This document shows positions 17,977 to 26,783 of a stretch of DNA of 64,000 nt, one piece after another. The position numbers and the translations under genes are program-made. Each line of letters starts with the position of its first letter. Positions within the stretch are counted from its first letter, which is position 1. The notes beneath the pieces are model-generated. The model ran no database searches. It was not told the DNA's origin and saw only the letters and a program-made list of their open reading frames with translations. Source of the stretch: Peribacillus faecalis. Lineage in GTDB: Bacteria > Bacillota > Bacilli > Bacillales > DSM-1321. The stretch is from the NCBI RefSeq assembly GCF_014712675.1, contig NZ_JACXSI010000001.1:186001-250000 (forward strand), in the 5' to 3' direction.

Positions 17977-19350
17977 TCACCCTGCTTTTTCTATTTCGGG
18001 TTCTACTTCTTCTTCTTCCTTCTGTTTAAATAAGGATGTTTTTTCGATTAAGAAATAAAGTACAATTCCAGTAATTAAACCATATGTTGCACCATGTATC
18101 GCCAACACAATGGCCATAATCCCCGCGACACCTCGTTCTACATTTGAAGTCGTTTGTTCAATACCTACACTAATACAAACATAACCTGTGATAATTAGTG
18201 TCAATGATAGCGCAATTGGTAAGACAGGCTGAAATAAACTAACAAGCGGCAATATAAATAATGCTAAAAACCCGGCAATCCAAAACGTCCCCATGCCACT
18301 ATGTATTGAGTCCATTGCTTTACGACCATATTTATAACGTTCAACCACCGTTGCCTGAACCGGTGTCCAGAGAGGACCGGCAAGACCTGGGTATGGTGCG
18401 AAAAATGCATGAAGCAGATTGCGTATAGCTGTTACAATATGCACTCGACTCACGTCCGAATCGATTTTTTCATCTTTCCTGATTTCTTCGGCCTTTTGAA
18501 GTAATGTTTTCCCGACTATAATATCACCAAAAGCAATAATATAAGCAATGATTGCTGTTGGTACAGCCAGTAGAAAGATATCTAAGTTCGGAAACCCTAC
18601 TGAAAACGGGATATAATTCAACAATTCACCAAAAGCAGGAATCGTAATTCCCCACTGTATGTTCGGAAACGTATATTCACTCATTGTCCATCCAAGTATC
18701 ATGGCGATAATCATAGACGGTACAAGACCAAAGTTTGCAATCGTTTTAGCAATTCTATTCCTTTCAATCAATTCCTTGAACGATAAAGAAAACAAAAGAT
18801 AGAAAGCAACCAAAGTACCTATAATAAGAGAAACAGGCGTATTCATTAAGCGTCCATCTGGTGAAATTTCTCCCATTAAAGCTGCAACTCCAGCTCCAAT
18901 TAATATTCCGGCTTTTAATGAATTAGGAACAAGGTCAACTAGCTTTTCCCCTAAACGTGTAATCCCAAGAAACAGGAAAATGAAGAATACTATAAGTTGC
19001 AGAGCAAATAGTGCTTTAATAGCATCAGGACCGGGTTCGAAACCTCCTAAATACAAAGTAACAACCGGTATAGCCGGTGTGATCCAACCTGGAACCATAG
19101 GAACGCCAAGTAATGATGGTAGCATAAAGCCTATACCCCCAATAAACACATAAGCTAAAGCTACTTCATATGGAAGTCCTAAAAACTGCTGCAATAAAGG
19201 AATCATACCTAAGCTTACTACAAACATTATAAGTGCTTGAACAAATTCCGCTTTCTCCCAGCGATAATGAATAAACGGAAGCCTAACTTTAAATACTCCT
19301 AACGGCCAATATGGCTGTTCCATACCCTCTTTACGATTTTTAATTCCCAT
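17977..19350 (-). CDS. Multi-helix permease of the NCS2/SulP-like fold
   Basis: 457 residues, about 13-14 hydrophobic segments. The pattern VPMVPGWITPAIPVV and ISPDGRLMNTPVS suggests the xanthine/uracil permease (NCS2) or sulfate permease (SulP) superfamily, which share a 7+7 inverted repeat fold. N-terminus has a ~30-residue cytoplasmic arm; C-terminus is acidic (KEEEEVEPEIEKAG). Start ATG lies behind AGGGGGGAATGTGA. No riboswitch, purine operator or metabolic neighbour is seen, so the substrate stays open. Own terminator downstream, so it appears monocistronic. Confidence 0.75.
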   Translation of the reverse strand: MGIKNRKEGMEQPYWPLGVFKVRLPFIHYRWEKAEFVQALIMFVVSLGMIPLLQQFLGLPYEVALAYVFIGGIGFMLPSLLGVPMVPGWITPAIPVVTLYLGGFEPGPDAIKALFALQLIVFFIFLFLGITRLGEKLVDLVPNSLKAGILIGAGVAALMGEISPDGRLMNTPVSLIIGTLVAFYLLFSLSFKELIERNRIAKTIANFGLVPSMIIAMILGWTMSEYTFPNIQWGITIPAFGELLNYIPFSVGFPNLDIFLLAVPTAIIAYIIAFGDIIVGKTLLQKAEEIRKDEKIDSDVSRVHIVTAIRNLLHAFFAPYPGLAGPLWTPVQATVVERYKYGRKAMDSIHSGMGTFWIAGFLALFILPLVSLFQPVLPIALSLTLIITGYVCISVGIEQTTSNVERGVAGIMAIVLAIHGATYGLITGIVLYFLIEKTSLFKQKEEEEVEPEIEKAG

Positions 19351-19557
19351 TCACATTCCCCCCTATTAAAATTGAACTTGCAATGATTTGTCGAATCCCG
19401 AAAGTTACACCAATCCTCCTTTTACTACCAATATTTACATAATAATCCATTTTATTATATATATCCAGCGTATTGAGTGTAAAAATTTGTAAATACATTT
19501 AACTAATCAAATAATCAAAAAAGTTACCGTTTCTTTTTCATTTATAAATTTCTAAAC

Positions 19558-19607
19558 AAAAAGAGACCTTGAACAGTCGTAAATTGACTTTTCAAGGCCT
19601 CTTTTTA
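19558..19607 (-). terminator. Terminator of prfC
   Basis: Minus strand: AAAAAGAGGCCTTGAAAAGTC ... GACTGTTCAAGGTCTC followed by TTTTT; strong symmetric hairpin. Confidence 0.88.
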
Positions 19608-19614
19608 AATTTGA

Positions 19615-21189
19615 TTATTTTCCGTCCATCGGATTGTATAGCTTCACATCAGGGTTCTTATCTTGGAACCAGCGTAATGCGAATTCGTTTTCGAATAGGA
19701 AAGCATATTGATCGTAGCGGTCTTTAACAAGGATGCTTCGAGAGCTGTTCAGTTTTTCATCAACCTCATTGCCCTCAACCCAGCGAGCCATTTTATTGCC
19801 CACTCTTTCCATAATGACATCTGTGTTGTATTCGTTCTTCATGCGGTTTTCAAATACCTCGAATTGAAGCTGACCGACAGCGCCCAATAAGTATTCTTCC
19901 ATCGTAACTGTTTTGAACAGCTGAATCGCGCCTTCTTGAACTAACTGGTTAATTCCTTTATGGAAGTGCTTCTGCTTCAATACATTTTTCGCAGAAACTT
20001 TCATGAAAATTTCCGGCGTAAATTGTGGAAGCTTTTCGAATTGGAACATATCACGGCTTACTGTCAGCGTATCACCGATTTGATAGTTACCTGTATCATA
20101 AAGACCGATAATATCACCGCTTACCGCTGTATTAACCGTTTCACGCTCATCTGCCATAAATTGTGTAGATGAAGACAAGTTGATTGATTTGCCTGTTCTA
20201 CTTAAGTTCACACTCATGCCGCGCTCGAATTTACCTGAGCAAATACGTAAAAACGCGATACGGTCACGGTGCTTAGGATTCATGTTCGCTTGAATTTTGA
20301 AAATAAATCCAGAGAATTCTTCACTTAATGGATCGATGTCACCTTTTGAAGATTGGCGCGGCTGTGGAGACGGCGCAAAATCTAGGAACGCATCTAAAAA
20401 TGTTTGTACACCAAAAGTTGTTAATGCACTTCCGAAAAATACTGGTGTTAATTCGCCATCAGCGATTCTTTCCACACTGTATTCATTACCCGCTTCATTC
20501 AGCAGCATAATTTCATCTAATGTTTGCTCATATAAAGGAGAATCCATTAATGGGTGGCTTCCTTCAAGCTCTCCATCTTCATTTAGCGGAATGTAGCGAT
20601 CGTCGCCATCGACTTTGAATTGCTCGATACGGTTATTGTATCGGTCATAAATGCCTTCGAAATCTTTACCCATACCGATTGGCCAGTTCATCGGGTAAGA
20701 CTCAATGCCCAGTACTTCTTCAAGTTCAGCTAAAAGCTCTAGAGGCTCCTTCCCTTGGCGGTCCATTTTGTTAATGAACGTAAAGATCGGAATACCGCGC
20801 ATACGACAAACTTTAAATAGCTTCATCGTTTGATCCTCGATACCTTTAGCAGCATCGACAACCATCACGGCACTGTCAACAGCCATAAGCGTACGATACG
20901 TATCTTCACTGAAGTCTTGGTGACCAGGTGTGTCAACGATGTTTACTTTGCAATCTTTATAATCAAATTGCATAACAGAAGAAGTAACAGAGATACCACG
21001 TTGCTTCTCGATTTCCATCCAATCGGAAGTTGCGAATTTGCCTGTTTTGCGGGCCTTTACAGTACCAGCATCGCGAATTGCGCCTCCGAATAAAAGTAAT
21101 TTTTCAGTAATTGTTGTTTTACCAGCATCTGGGTGAGAGATGATAGCAAATGTTTTTCTTGATTGGACTTCTTTTTGAAAAGAGTTCAT
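19615..21189 (-). CDS. prfC: Peptide chain release factor 3
   Basis: 524-residue translational GTPase that recycles RF1/RF2 from the ribosome after termination. G-motifs: SHPDAGKTT (G1, residues ~18-26), [12 protein letters not shown] (switch I), DTPGHQDF (G3) and NKMDR (G4). An RF3-type C-terminal domain follows. Length matches the family (~525). ATG 21189; the upstream region is AT-rich without a clear strong Shine-Dalgarno sequence (AAGGATGTAGAAC). Ends in its own terminator; monocistronic. Confidence 0.96.
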   Translation of the reverse strand: MNSFQKEVQSRKTFAIISHPDAGKTTITEKLLLFGGAIRDAGTVKARKTGKFATSDWMEIEKQRGISVTSSVMQFDYKDCKVNIVDTPGHQDFSEDTYRTLMAVDSAVMVVDAAKGIEDQTMKLFKVCRMRGIPIFTFINKMDRQGKEPLELLAELEEVLGIESYPMNWPIGMGKDFEGIYDRYNNRIEQFKVDGDDRYIPLNEDGELEGSHPLMDSPLYEQTLDEIMLLNEAGNEYSVERIADGELTPVFFGSALTTFGVQTFLDAFLDFAPSPQPRQSSKGDIDPLSEEFSGFIFKIQANMNPKHRDRIAFLRICSGKFERGMSVNLSRTGKSINLSSSTQFMADERETVNTAVSGDIIGLYDTGNYQIGDTLTVSRDMFQFEKLPQFTPEIFMKVSAKNVLKQKHFHKGINQLVQEGAIQLFKTVTMEEYLLGAVGQLQFEVFENRMKNEYNTDVIMERVGNKMARWVEGNEVDEKLNSSRSILVKDRYDQYAFLFENEFALRWFQDKNPDVKLYNPMDGK

Positions 21190-21384
21190 GTTCTACATCC
21201 TTATCTATATTAAAAAATGCTTTATTAATTTTCCTTAACCTAAAAAATATATCATATGCCTTGCCTGATTGGCTATATTTTAACAGTAAAAAGTGCGTAA
21301 TTCCCGGCAAGGGATTTTTCACCATAGGAATTCAACACGTTCCGAGGTAAAATATAGCATGAAAACGACAAAGGGAGAAGAACG

Positions 21385-21846
21385 ATGATTACACTTGAAC
21401 CAATGACAGCTGAAACACTTTATATTGCAAAAGAAATAATAAACTCTAACAAAGCGTATAATACAATGGAAAATGGGCATGATACTCGTTCAGAAGAGGA
21501 AATTGCCAAGCAATTACTTCAAGACCAATGTGAGTCATACTTTTTAAAAGCGGATGATACGTATATCGGTATTGTTGATTTAATGATCAATAACCCGAAA
21601 GACGATACACCGTGGATTGGTTTATTTATGATCCATCATGACTATCAGGGTTACGGCTACGGTTCGATTGCTTATGATAATATTGAGCAGCATTTAAAAG
21701 AAGATCGCGGATTAACGAAGCTGCGTCTTGCTGTTATACCGGAAAATGAAGGCGCAAAAAATTTCTGGGAAAGCTTTGGCTATTGCTTTTATAAGACAGG
21801 CGTGTCGAATAACCGCACAGTTGCTTGCTACGAAAAAACTCTTTAA
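21385..21846 (+). CDS. GNAT-family N-acetyltransferase
   Basis: 153-residue single-domain GNAT. The acetyl-CoA pyrophosphate loop is seen as HHDYQGYGYGSIAYDNI (Q/RxxGxG/A pattern). A terminal ENEGAKNFWESFGY segment is the usual beta6-alpha4 signature. Start ATG behind AAGGGAGAAG. The substrate cannot be told. It is divergent from prfC and followed by a large hairpin without a T-tract. Confidence 0.88.
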   Translation: MITLEPMTAETLYIAKEIINSNKAYNTMENGHDTRSEEEIAKQLLQDQCESYFLKADDTYIGIVDLMINNPKDDTPWIGLFMIHHDYQGYGYGSIAYDNIEQHLKEDRGLTKLRLAVIPENEGAKNFWESFGYCFYKTGVSNNRTVACYEKTL

Positions 21847-21871
21847 TAATATAAAACCGTTTGGCTTCCCA

Positions 21872-21907
21872 GCAGCTATGTCGACTAAAGAAAGCCGACA
21901 TAGCTGC
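21872..21907. other. Perfect 12-bp-stem hairpin downstream of GNAT gene
   Basis: GCAGCTATGTCG (21872-21883) and CGACATAGCTGC (21896-21907) form a perfect inverted repeat with a 12-base loop. There is no T-run on either side, so it is not a canonical intrinsic terminator. It could be a transcript 3'-end processing structure or a protein-binding dyad. Confidence 0.6.
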
Positions 21908-22083
21908 CGTAAGATCTGTCATTCGTAAAAATTAATTTTTTCTAGTAACCGAAATAAACCAACAATTCCCATAGTTCATTAAATAGCGAGTTATGTTATA
22001 ATAAATATAAATTAAAACGCTTTCTTGCTGCATTTACACACTTCGTGCAAATATGAAGTTTCTGATTTTTTCTTTAAGTTATC

Positions 22084-22112
22084 TTGTTATTTAAAAAAAC
22101 ATCATGTATAAT
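22084..22112 (+). promoter_or_regulatory. Sigma-A promoter of the cold-shock gene
   Basis: TTGTTA (22084-22089), 17-bp spacer, TATAAT (22107-22112) with an upstream TG extended -10. The leader to the ATG is ~140 nt and contains the inverted repeat ATTATCAA ... TTGATAAT (22143-22179), typical of long cold-shock 5' UTRs that refold with temperature. Confidence 0.7.
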
Positions 22113-22257
22113 AAAACTAATCAAATTACTAACAATTTGCATATTATCAAGAATCAAACATTTTTTGTTTTTTGATAATGTGTGAATTTATACTCTCAAT
22201 CGGGAAGTAATAAAGTTGCATATTAATTTTTTTTTAACTTTTAGGAGGATTTATCGT

Positions 22258-22461
22258 ATGACAGTAACAGGTAAAGTAAAATGGTTTAATAGCGAAAAAG
22301 GTTTCGGCTTCATCGAAGTACCAGGCGGAAACGATGTATTCGTACACTTCTCAGCTATTCAAGGTGATGGCTACAAAACTCTTGACGAAGGCCAAGATGT
22401 TGAATTCGAAATCGAAGACGGCAGCCGCGGACCTCAAGCTAAAAACGTAGTAAAACTTTAA
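22258..22461 (+). CDS. Cold-shock protein (CspA/CspB family)
   Basis: 67-residue single cold-shock domain RNA chaperone. RNP1 KGFGFIEV and RNP2 VFVHFSAI are intact, with the conserved [10 protein letters not shown] and GPQAKNV ends. ATG 22258 follows AGGAGG. A ~140-nt leader and a tight terminator flank it, as usual for monocistronic csp genes. Probably the counterpart of B. subtilis cspB/cspD; which paralogue is not determined. Confidence 0.96.
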   Translation: MTVTGKVKWFNSEKGFGFIEVPGGNDVFVHFSAIQGDGYKTLDEGQDVEFEIEDGSRGPQAKNVVKL

Positions 22462-22486
22462 TTTTAACTTTCACTTACGTTTATTT

Positions 22487-22515
22487 AGGCGCTACTATTC
22501 ATTAGTAGCGCCTTT
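22487..22515 (+). terminator. Terminator of the cold-shock gene
   Basis: AGGCGCTACT-ATTCATT-AGTAGCGCCT followed by TTTA. Confidence 0.85.
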
Positions 22516-22828
22516 TATCTTGCATAACTGTTATTTTTTCGGTTTAACGGTATTTTCATCGCTTCCACAATTAAAACCGGCAAGTCGGTATTTACCAACA
22601 GACAGATAAACAGATCAGTCCCTGGGTCCCTGTGTGAGCCAAGCCAAGCTTGACCAACCGACTAAAGTGCGTTTGTACACCACTTGATTAAAACCGATGC
22701 AAAGGCGATTTTGCATTTCTAATTTTATTAATTTCATCTGCTGTTAACTCAAGGAAACACATTATTTCCAACCTTAATATAAGAAAAACCTCCTCTAACC
22801 ATTTAAGAAGGCTTTAATGGTTTCTGCT
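22516..22828. other. Gene-free stretch with weak minus-strand hairpin
   Basis: No coding pattern is seen. It contains short duplications such as CGGCAAGTCGG, AGACAGATAAACAGATCAG and AGCCAAGCCAAGC, and on the minus strand AACCATT ... AATGGTT-AGAGGAGG-TTTTTC (22785-22822), which could end the yvrJ-like transcript. The stretch shows no convincing match to the A/B repeat modules apart from an isolated AAAACCGGCAAGTCGG at ~22574. Confidence 0.4.
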
Positions 22829-22978
22829 CTACCTTAACTGCTCTTCCCTTATTCGCTGCGGAAGGGTTTGCAGCGATTCAATGAGCACATTCAGCCTTGT
22901 TTCAATCCGATACAGCAAATAGAGCGTCACGACAATCGGAAAACCTACCTCACTAATAAGCGGAATTAAACTCTCCAA
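22829..22978 (-). CDS. yvrJ: YvrJ-family small protein
   Basis: A 49-residue protein with TTG start at 22978 preceded by GGGAGGTG. It begins LESLIPLISEVGFPIVVTLY, the signature of the YvrJ family, with one membrane-spanning segment (about residues 5-24), followed by an amphipathic charged tail. A GTG three codons upstream overlaps the ribosome site and is unlikely. Family function is unknown. It lies directly downstream of DUF2922 and DUF1659 genes on the same strand, an arrangement commonly seen in Bacillales (recollection), suggesting a joint role. Confidence 0.85.
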   Translation of the reverse strand: MESLIPLISEVGFPIVVTLYLLYRIETRLNVLIESLQTLPQRIREEQLR

Positions 22979-22988
22979 ACTGTTCACC

Positions 22989-23039
22989 TCCCAAAGAAAG
23001 CTTCAGAAGATTTTTTTATTCCTCCTGAAGCTTTCTTTT
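22989..23039 (-). terminator. Hairpin between DUF2922 gene and yvrJ
   Basis: Minus strand: AAAGAAAGCTTCAG ... CTGAAGCTTTCTTT, 14-bp perfect stem with an 18-base loop, directly followed by GGGAGG of yvrJ. The plus-strand reading ends in TTTCTTTTT. It may terminate or attenuate transcription, or restrict the yvrJ ribosome site. Confidence 0.6.
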
Positions 23040-23049
23040 TCCTTAAAGA

Positions 23050-23271
23050 TTACAGCTCATATTGTTCTACAGTTCGTTCCACTAAGCGCACATGTTTTTT
23101 CGATGTTAACTTTCCATTAGCTGATGTAATCGCTTCTTGCGCAATAATCGTATCCATTGCCTGTTTTGCGGCTTCAATATCAACCGGCTCCTTTGGAGAG
23201 TCTATTGATATAGTCGCAGTTTTGCCATTTGCTGTTTCAAAGGCGAGTTCCAATGCTTTGACTGTCGACAT
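23050..23271 (-). CDS. DUF2922 small protein
   Basis: 73 residues from ATG 23271 (ribosome site GGGAGGAGGTGTG). The ALELAFETANGKTATISIDSPKEPVD pattern is typical of the DUF2922 family, short beta-rich proteins of unknown function. It follows the DUF1659 gene with a gap of 35 bases and precedes yvrJ. No membrane segment or cysteine. Family assignment is by pattern recall. Confidence 0.85.
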   Translation of the reverse strand: MSTVKALELAFETANGKTATISIDSPKEPVDIEAAKQAMDTIIAQEAITSANGKLTSKKHVRLVERTVEQYEL

Positions 23272-23306
23272 AGTCACACCTCCTCCCACTTAGATTTTTA
23301 TTCCTA

Positions 23307-23525
23307 TTATTCTTGGATGTCGGAAATCTCTTGCTGTTCAACTTTCAATAAAGGAAAAGTTTGCAGGCTAGCGATTGCTTGAGCTGTTGCATATAGCTGG
23401 TCAACTGTAGCGCTAATTTCGATATTGTTAAATGCTTTACGCTTTTCAAGCGGCTCACCTTTGTCATTTACACCCGTTTGAAACACAAGACGCAATTGCT
23501 TAGAGTCAACAGTTTTATTAGCCAT
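23307..23525 (-). CDS. DUF1659 small protein
   Basis: 72 residues from ATG 23525 behind GGGGGTGATACGA. The KQLRLVFQTGVNDKGEPLEK and TVDQLYATAQAIASLQ segments mark the DUF1659 family. It resembles DUF2922 in length and predicted fold, so the two may be distant paralogues that pair. First gene of the DUF1659-DUF2922-yvrJ set; divergent from the ferritin-like gene, sharing a ~120-base intergenic region. Function unknown. Confidence 0.85.
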   Translation of the reverse strand: MANKTVDSKQLRLVFQTGVNDKGEPLEKRKAFNNIEISATVDQLYATAQAIASLQTFPLLKVEQQEISDIQE

Positions 23526-23647
23526 TCGTATCACCCCCTTCGTATTTGTTATACAAATTTCCGATAAGAAAGGAACAAGCTTATAAATTTTTTTAACAGA
23601 TAAATTTTTTCTGCTTGAAATACACAAATTATAGTTGAGGTGATTAT

Positions 23648-24070
23648 ATGAAAGAAGATATTCAAGAAATGAACGATTTTCTTAAAGGGCTTTACATGGG
23701 GGTTCATGCCTATGATTACTATATTGAGAATTGTGAAGATCCCACTGTTAAAAAAACACTTCAGGATATTCAAAAGGAGCATAAATTAAGTACAATTCAA
23801 GTAGCTGAGCGTATTCAAAACTTAGGAGGAAAGCCGGCAAAAGATGAAGGAGCTTTCGCTTCCATCATCGGAAAATTTCAGCAGATTACAGCGCCGACCA
23901 ATACAGAAGAAATCATAAAAGAGGCAATGGAAAATGAACAAAAATATGCGGTACATGTTGCCGGCGAAAATATTAAAGGAGATATATCCGAACAGCAAAA
24001 ACAATTGATTGACTCTATTTTCGAAAGAAATGCAAAGCATGTGGAAACACTGAAGCATTTGCTCCATTAA
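23648..24070 (+). CDS. DUF2383-type ferritin-like four-helix protein
   Basis: 140 residues, almost entirely helical, with the pattern LKGLYMGVHAYDYYIENCEDPTVKKTLQDIQ typical of DUF2383-like ferritin-fold proteins (second half ends in HVETLKHLLH). The acidic/His residues expected for a di-iron site (Y22-E27 region, E44/H45 and later E/H) are present in part, but metal binding is not proven. Start ATG behind GAGGTGATT. Divergent from DUF1659. Spore- or stress-related roles are known for some relatives. An A-type repeat begins at the base after the stop. Confidence 0.75.
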   Translation: MKEDIQEMNDFLKGLYMGVHAYDYYIENCEDPTVKKTLQDIQKEHKLSTIQVAERIQNLGGKPAKDEGAFASIIGKFQQITAPTNTEEIIKEAMENEQKYAVHVAGENIKGDISEQQKQLIDSIFERNAKHVETLKHLLH

Positions 24071-24300
24071 AGATAAACCGGCACCGGTCCCTTTTCATCA
24101 ATGAATATGCTACTTAGATTCGCCTCGATGAAAAAGGAGCCATGCGGCAAGACTAAGACAGCCGCGCCGTGAAACCCGATCTTGGTTTCACAGAGTGGAT
24201 GGCTTAGAACCTAGCATGGCAGCTGTAAGGTTAGACAGCTATCTAAGTCCAATATATGCTTTCTTGTCTTGTTAGAAAAACCGGCACCTATCCTTTTAAC
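24071..24300 (+). repeat. Interspersed repeat copy A3, plus second 5' module
   Basis: Starts immediately after the stop codon: AAACCGGCACCGGTCCC. The stem TCCCTTTTCATC / GATGAAAAAGGA and the hairpin GTGAAACC-CGATCTT-GGTTTCAC both differ from copies A1/A2 by paired compensatory changes. The 3' module GCATGGCAGCTGTAAGG-TTAGACAGCTATCTAA is present. A fresh, truncated 5' module (GAAAAACCGGCACC) starts at 24274. Confidence 0.88.
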
Positions 24301-24305
24301 AAATA

Positions 24306-24337
24306 AACCCTCCTGAAATCAGGCTTTCAGGAGGGTT
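24306..24337 (-). terminator. Terminator of the cobalamin operon
   Basis: AACCCTCCTGAAA-TCAGGC-TTTCAGGAGGGTT; minus strand continues TATTTGTT, plus strand ATTTTATAC. Abuts the btuD stop codon. Confidence 0.8.
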
Positions 24338-24340
24338 ATT

Positions 24341-25684
24341 TTATACTTTCGATTGAACTTGTTCCATTTCCCAAGCAATTTGGAATAATGGAAGGACCAT
24401 TTGCGATATTTTCATATGGTTCGTATTAGGAACTGAAAGACCCTCATCCAGTAGACTGATTGTCAACAATTCCAACGACTGCTTCCTTTGATGAAACTCA
24501 ATATCAAGCTTTGTTATCATGGAAGCAATCTGAAGCGCCATATTCATTAACTCCACATCAGGCAACTTTGCTTTTGCAACTATGCTGATTGAAAGCGATT
24601 CTTTATTCGGACAAAACAACAGTAATAGATGCCAATTAGTTTGCTCCAGTTCGTCAGGATGAACAGAAAAGCATTCATCTTTTTCGACATCATACGCAAA
24701 AATTTTCAAAGCGCCGACAAGCACTAATTGATGTTTGAATTCTTCTGAGCGGAACTTTTGTATATGCCATTCTCTTTCCCACGTAATTCCTTTACCGTAA
24801 TCCCCGACAGACAGTGTCCGCAAAGGCTTTGTAAAGTTAAGCTTCAGTCCGTTATTTTGTTTATCAATTGCCAAAACTAATTTTGCTGCATGCTTTTCCG
24901 TATATTGAGGACGTACAAAAACTTGGTTTTTCGCCAAATAAGGATGTGCCTGAAAATGCATATTAACTCCGTATGCGGCCGAAAACGACTTTTCATCCTG
25001 TTTCTGAAAGCCATCATACGTTCCTTGCAAATCACCGCAACAAAGCAGCCCTACTTGATCAGCATATAACGAAGCAACATTTAAATCATGCAAAATCGCC
25101 AAAATAGTCAGCTCATTTTCCAGCTGCAGTTGCTTCAGTAAATCGAGCAATTCAATGGTATGGCGAACATCCAGATGATTTGTCGGTTCATCCAACAAAA
25201 GAATGCTCGGCTCCTGCGCGAGAGCCTTGGCTAGCAAAACACGCTGTTTTTCTCCGCCGCTTAACGATGAAAAAGGCTGATCTCTCATATACGATACATT
25301 CGTTTGTTCCATGACCCGTTCGACAACGGCTTCATCATACTCATTATTTTCCTTGAAAAGAATGGAGGATTGATGCGGATAACGTCCTAAATTGACGATT
25401 TCTTGTACAGTAAAATCAAGTCCAACCTCATTTTCCTGTGTCATGACTGCGACTGTCTTTGCCAATTCTTTCGTTTTATATTGATTGATGCTTTTCCCAT
25501 TAATCCATATTTCTCCGCTATGCAGCGGTAGCGCTCCCATAATGAGACGAATAATCGTTGTTTTGCCGCTTCCATTCGGTCCGAGCAAGGCAAAAAATTG
25601 AGCCTTATCAACAGTAAAAGATAAATCGCGCACAATGGCTGTCTGTTTCGTATATCCGCCAGTAACATTCTGTAATGAAATCAT
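24341..25684 (-). CDS. btuD: Corrinoid ABC transporter ATPase with C-terminal extension (YvrA/BtuD)
   Basis: 447 residues from ATG 25684 (GGAGG seven bases upstream). Residues ~1-250 are a FecE/BtuD-type ATPase: Walker A GPNGSGKTT, signature LSGGEKQR, Walker B LLLDEPTNHLD, and a downstream H-loop in LAILHDLNVAS. Residues ~255-447 are an extra domain absent from ordinary BtuD, with LRTLSVGDYGKGITWE, which recalls the start of CbiZ-type adenosylcobinamide amidohydrolases but is divergent; B. subtilis YvrA has a similar extension. Last gene of the B12-riboswitch operon, powering BtuC. The function of the extension is open. Confidence 0.88.
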   Translation of the reverse strand: MISLQNVTGGYTKQTAIVRDLSFTVDKAQFFALLGPNGSGKTTIIRLIMGALPLHSGEIWINGKSINQYKTKELAKTVAVMTQENEVGLDFTVQEIVNLGRYPHQSSILFKENNEYDEAVVERVMEQTNVSYMRDQPFSSLSGGEKQRVLLAKALAQEPSILLLDEPTNHLDVRHTIELLDLLKQLQLENELTILAILHDLNVASLYADQVGLLCCGDLQGTYDGFQKQDEKSFSAAYGVNMHFQAHPYLAKNQVFVRPQYTEKHAAKLVLAIDKQNNGLKLNFTKPLRTLSVGDYGKGITWEREWHIQKFRSEEFKHQLVLVGALKIFAYDVEKDECFSVHPDELEQTNWHLLLLFCPNKESLSISIVAKAKLPDVELMNMALQIASMITKLDIEFHQRKQSLELLTISLLDEGLSVPNTNHMKISQMVLPLFQIAWEMEQVQSKV

Positions 25685-25700
25685 TTTCAGTCCTCCAAAC

Positions 25701-26783
25701 TTACCTTGCACCTTTACTTTTCATTCTTTGCCTAATAAGAAGTAAAGCAAAAATAGGCGACCCAATTAAAGCTGTCACAACACCAATCGGCAATTCTTTC
25801 GGCGCAATTACTGTTCTCGCCAACAGATCAGCAAGAACTAAATATGCTCCGCCATACACTAATGAAAAAGGCAATACATATCGATGATTTGCTCCGACAA
25901 TCAGCCGGATCAAATGCGGAATCACAAGACCAACAAAACCAATCGCACCGGATACCGCTACAGCTGAACCTGTCAAAATCGAAGCGCCAATTAAAATCAT
26001 CGTCTTCTTCTTTTTGACATCCATTCCGATAAACTGCGCAGACTGTTCGCCAAGAGCCATTGCGTTTAGCTCACGAAAATGATACAGAACAATCACCGCA
26101 CCAATGATAAAAAACGGTAATATGAGCTGAACATGTCCCCAGCCTCTCATCGCAACGCTTCCCATCGTCCAATTCAAAATATTAGCTATGTCCTCTCGCG
26201 GAGTCAGCGCTATTAAAAGCGAAATGACTGCGCTAAAGAAAGAAGAGATGATAATCCCTGCCAAAATAATCGTTTCATTGCCGGTTTTGCCCGTCGTCAT
26301 ATTCGTAATGACCAACACAATCACTAGAGTTAGAATACCACATATAATCGCGACAATCGGCTGCGTGTAACCCCCAAGTAAGCTGCTCGGTAATTGAAAA
26401 AACAGCACCGCTACCGCTCCGAGAGAAGCGCCAGATGATACACCGAGCGTATATGGGTCAGCCAGCGTATTGCGGAGAAGCCCTTGAAAAGCAGCCCCCG
26501 CTAACGCTAACGAGGCGCCAACAAGGAAGGCTAAAACAACACGAGAAAAGCGAATTTCCCAAATAATCAGTTCTGTGCCTTTTTCACCTTCAAAAAGTGA
26601 TAACCCGAACATTTTACCGATTATTATTTTAATCGTGTCCAATACAGAGATTGGTACAGATCCGACTAATATACCCAACAATATGGAAATAATAACGATG
26701 CCGACAGTCACAGCCGCCAGCAACGCCCATCTTTTATTCGAAAATTTCCGGATAAATCGCTTTTCCAAGCTCTTCAACTCCAT
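25701..26783 (-). CDS. btuC: Corrinoid ABC transporter permease (BtuC/YvrB)
   Basis: 360-residue FecCD-family permease with ten predicted helices. It has the conserved GLLRNTLADPYTLGVSSGA and GAIGFVGLVIPHLIR segments, the latter being the ATPase-contact region. The ATG start overlaps the end of btuF by 50 bases; an alternative TTG at the sixth codon, behind ATGGAG, is possible. The btuD start lies 17 bases downstream of its stop. Carries corrinoid delivered by the lipoprotein across the membrane (family knowledge plus B12 leader). Confidence 0.9.
   Translation of the reverse strand: MELKSLEKRFIRKFSNKRWALLAAVTVGIVIISILLGILVGSVPISVLDTIKIIIGKMFGLSLFEGEKGTELIIWEIRFSRVVLAFLVGASLALAGAAFQGLLRNTLADPYTLGVSSGASLGAVAVLFFQLPSSLLGGYTQPIVAIICGILTLVIVLVITNMTTGKTGNETIILAGIIISSFFSAVISLLIALTPREDIANILNWTMGSVAMRGWGHVQLILPFFIIGAVIVLYHFRELNAMALGEQSAQFIGMDVKKKKTMILIGASILTGSAVAVSGAIGFVGLVIPHLIRLIVGANHRYVLPFSLVYGGAYLVLADLLARTVIAPKELPIGVVTALIGSPIFALLLIRQRMKSKGAR

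Noticed and set aside
22084-22112. tRNA or rRNA genes near the csp leader or elsewhere
   Set aside because: No cloverleaf with the GTTCGA-type T-loop or CCA end was recognised anywhere in the window.
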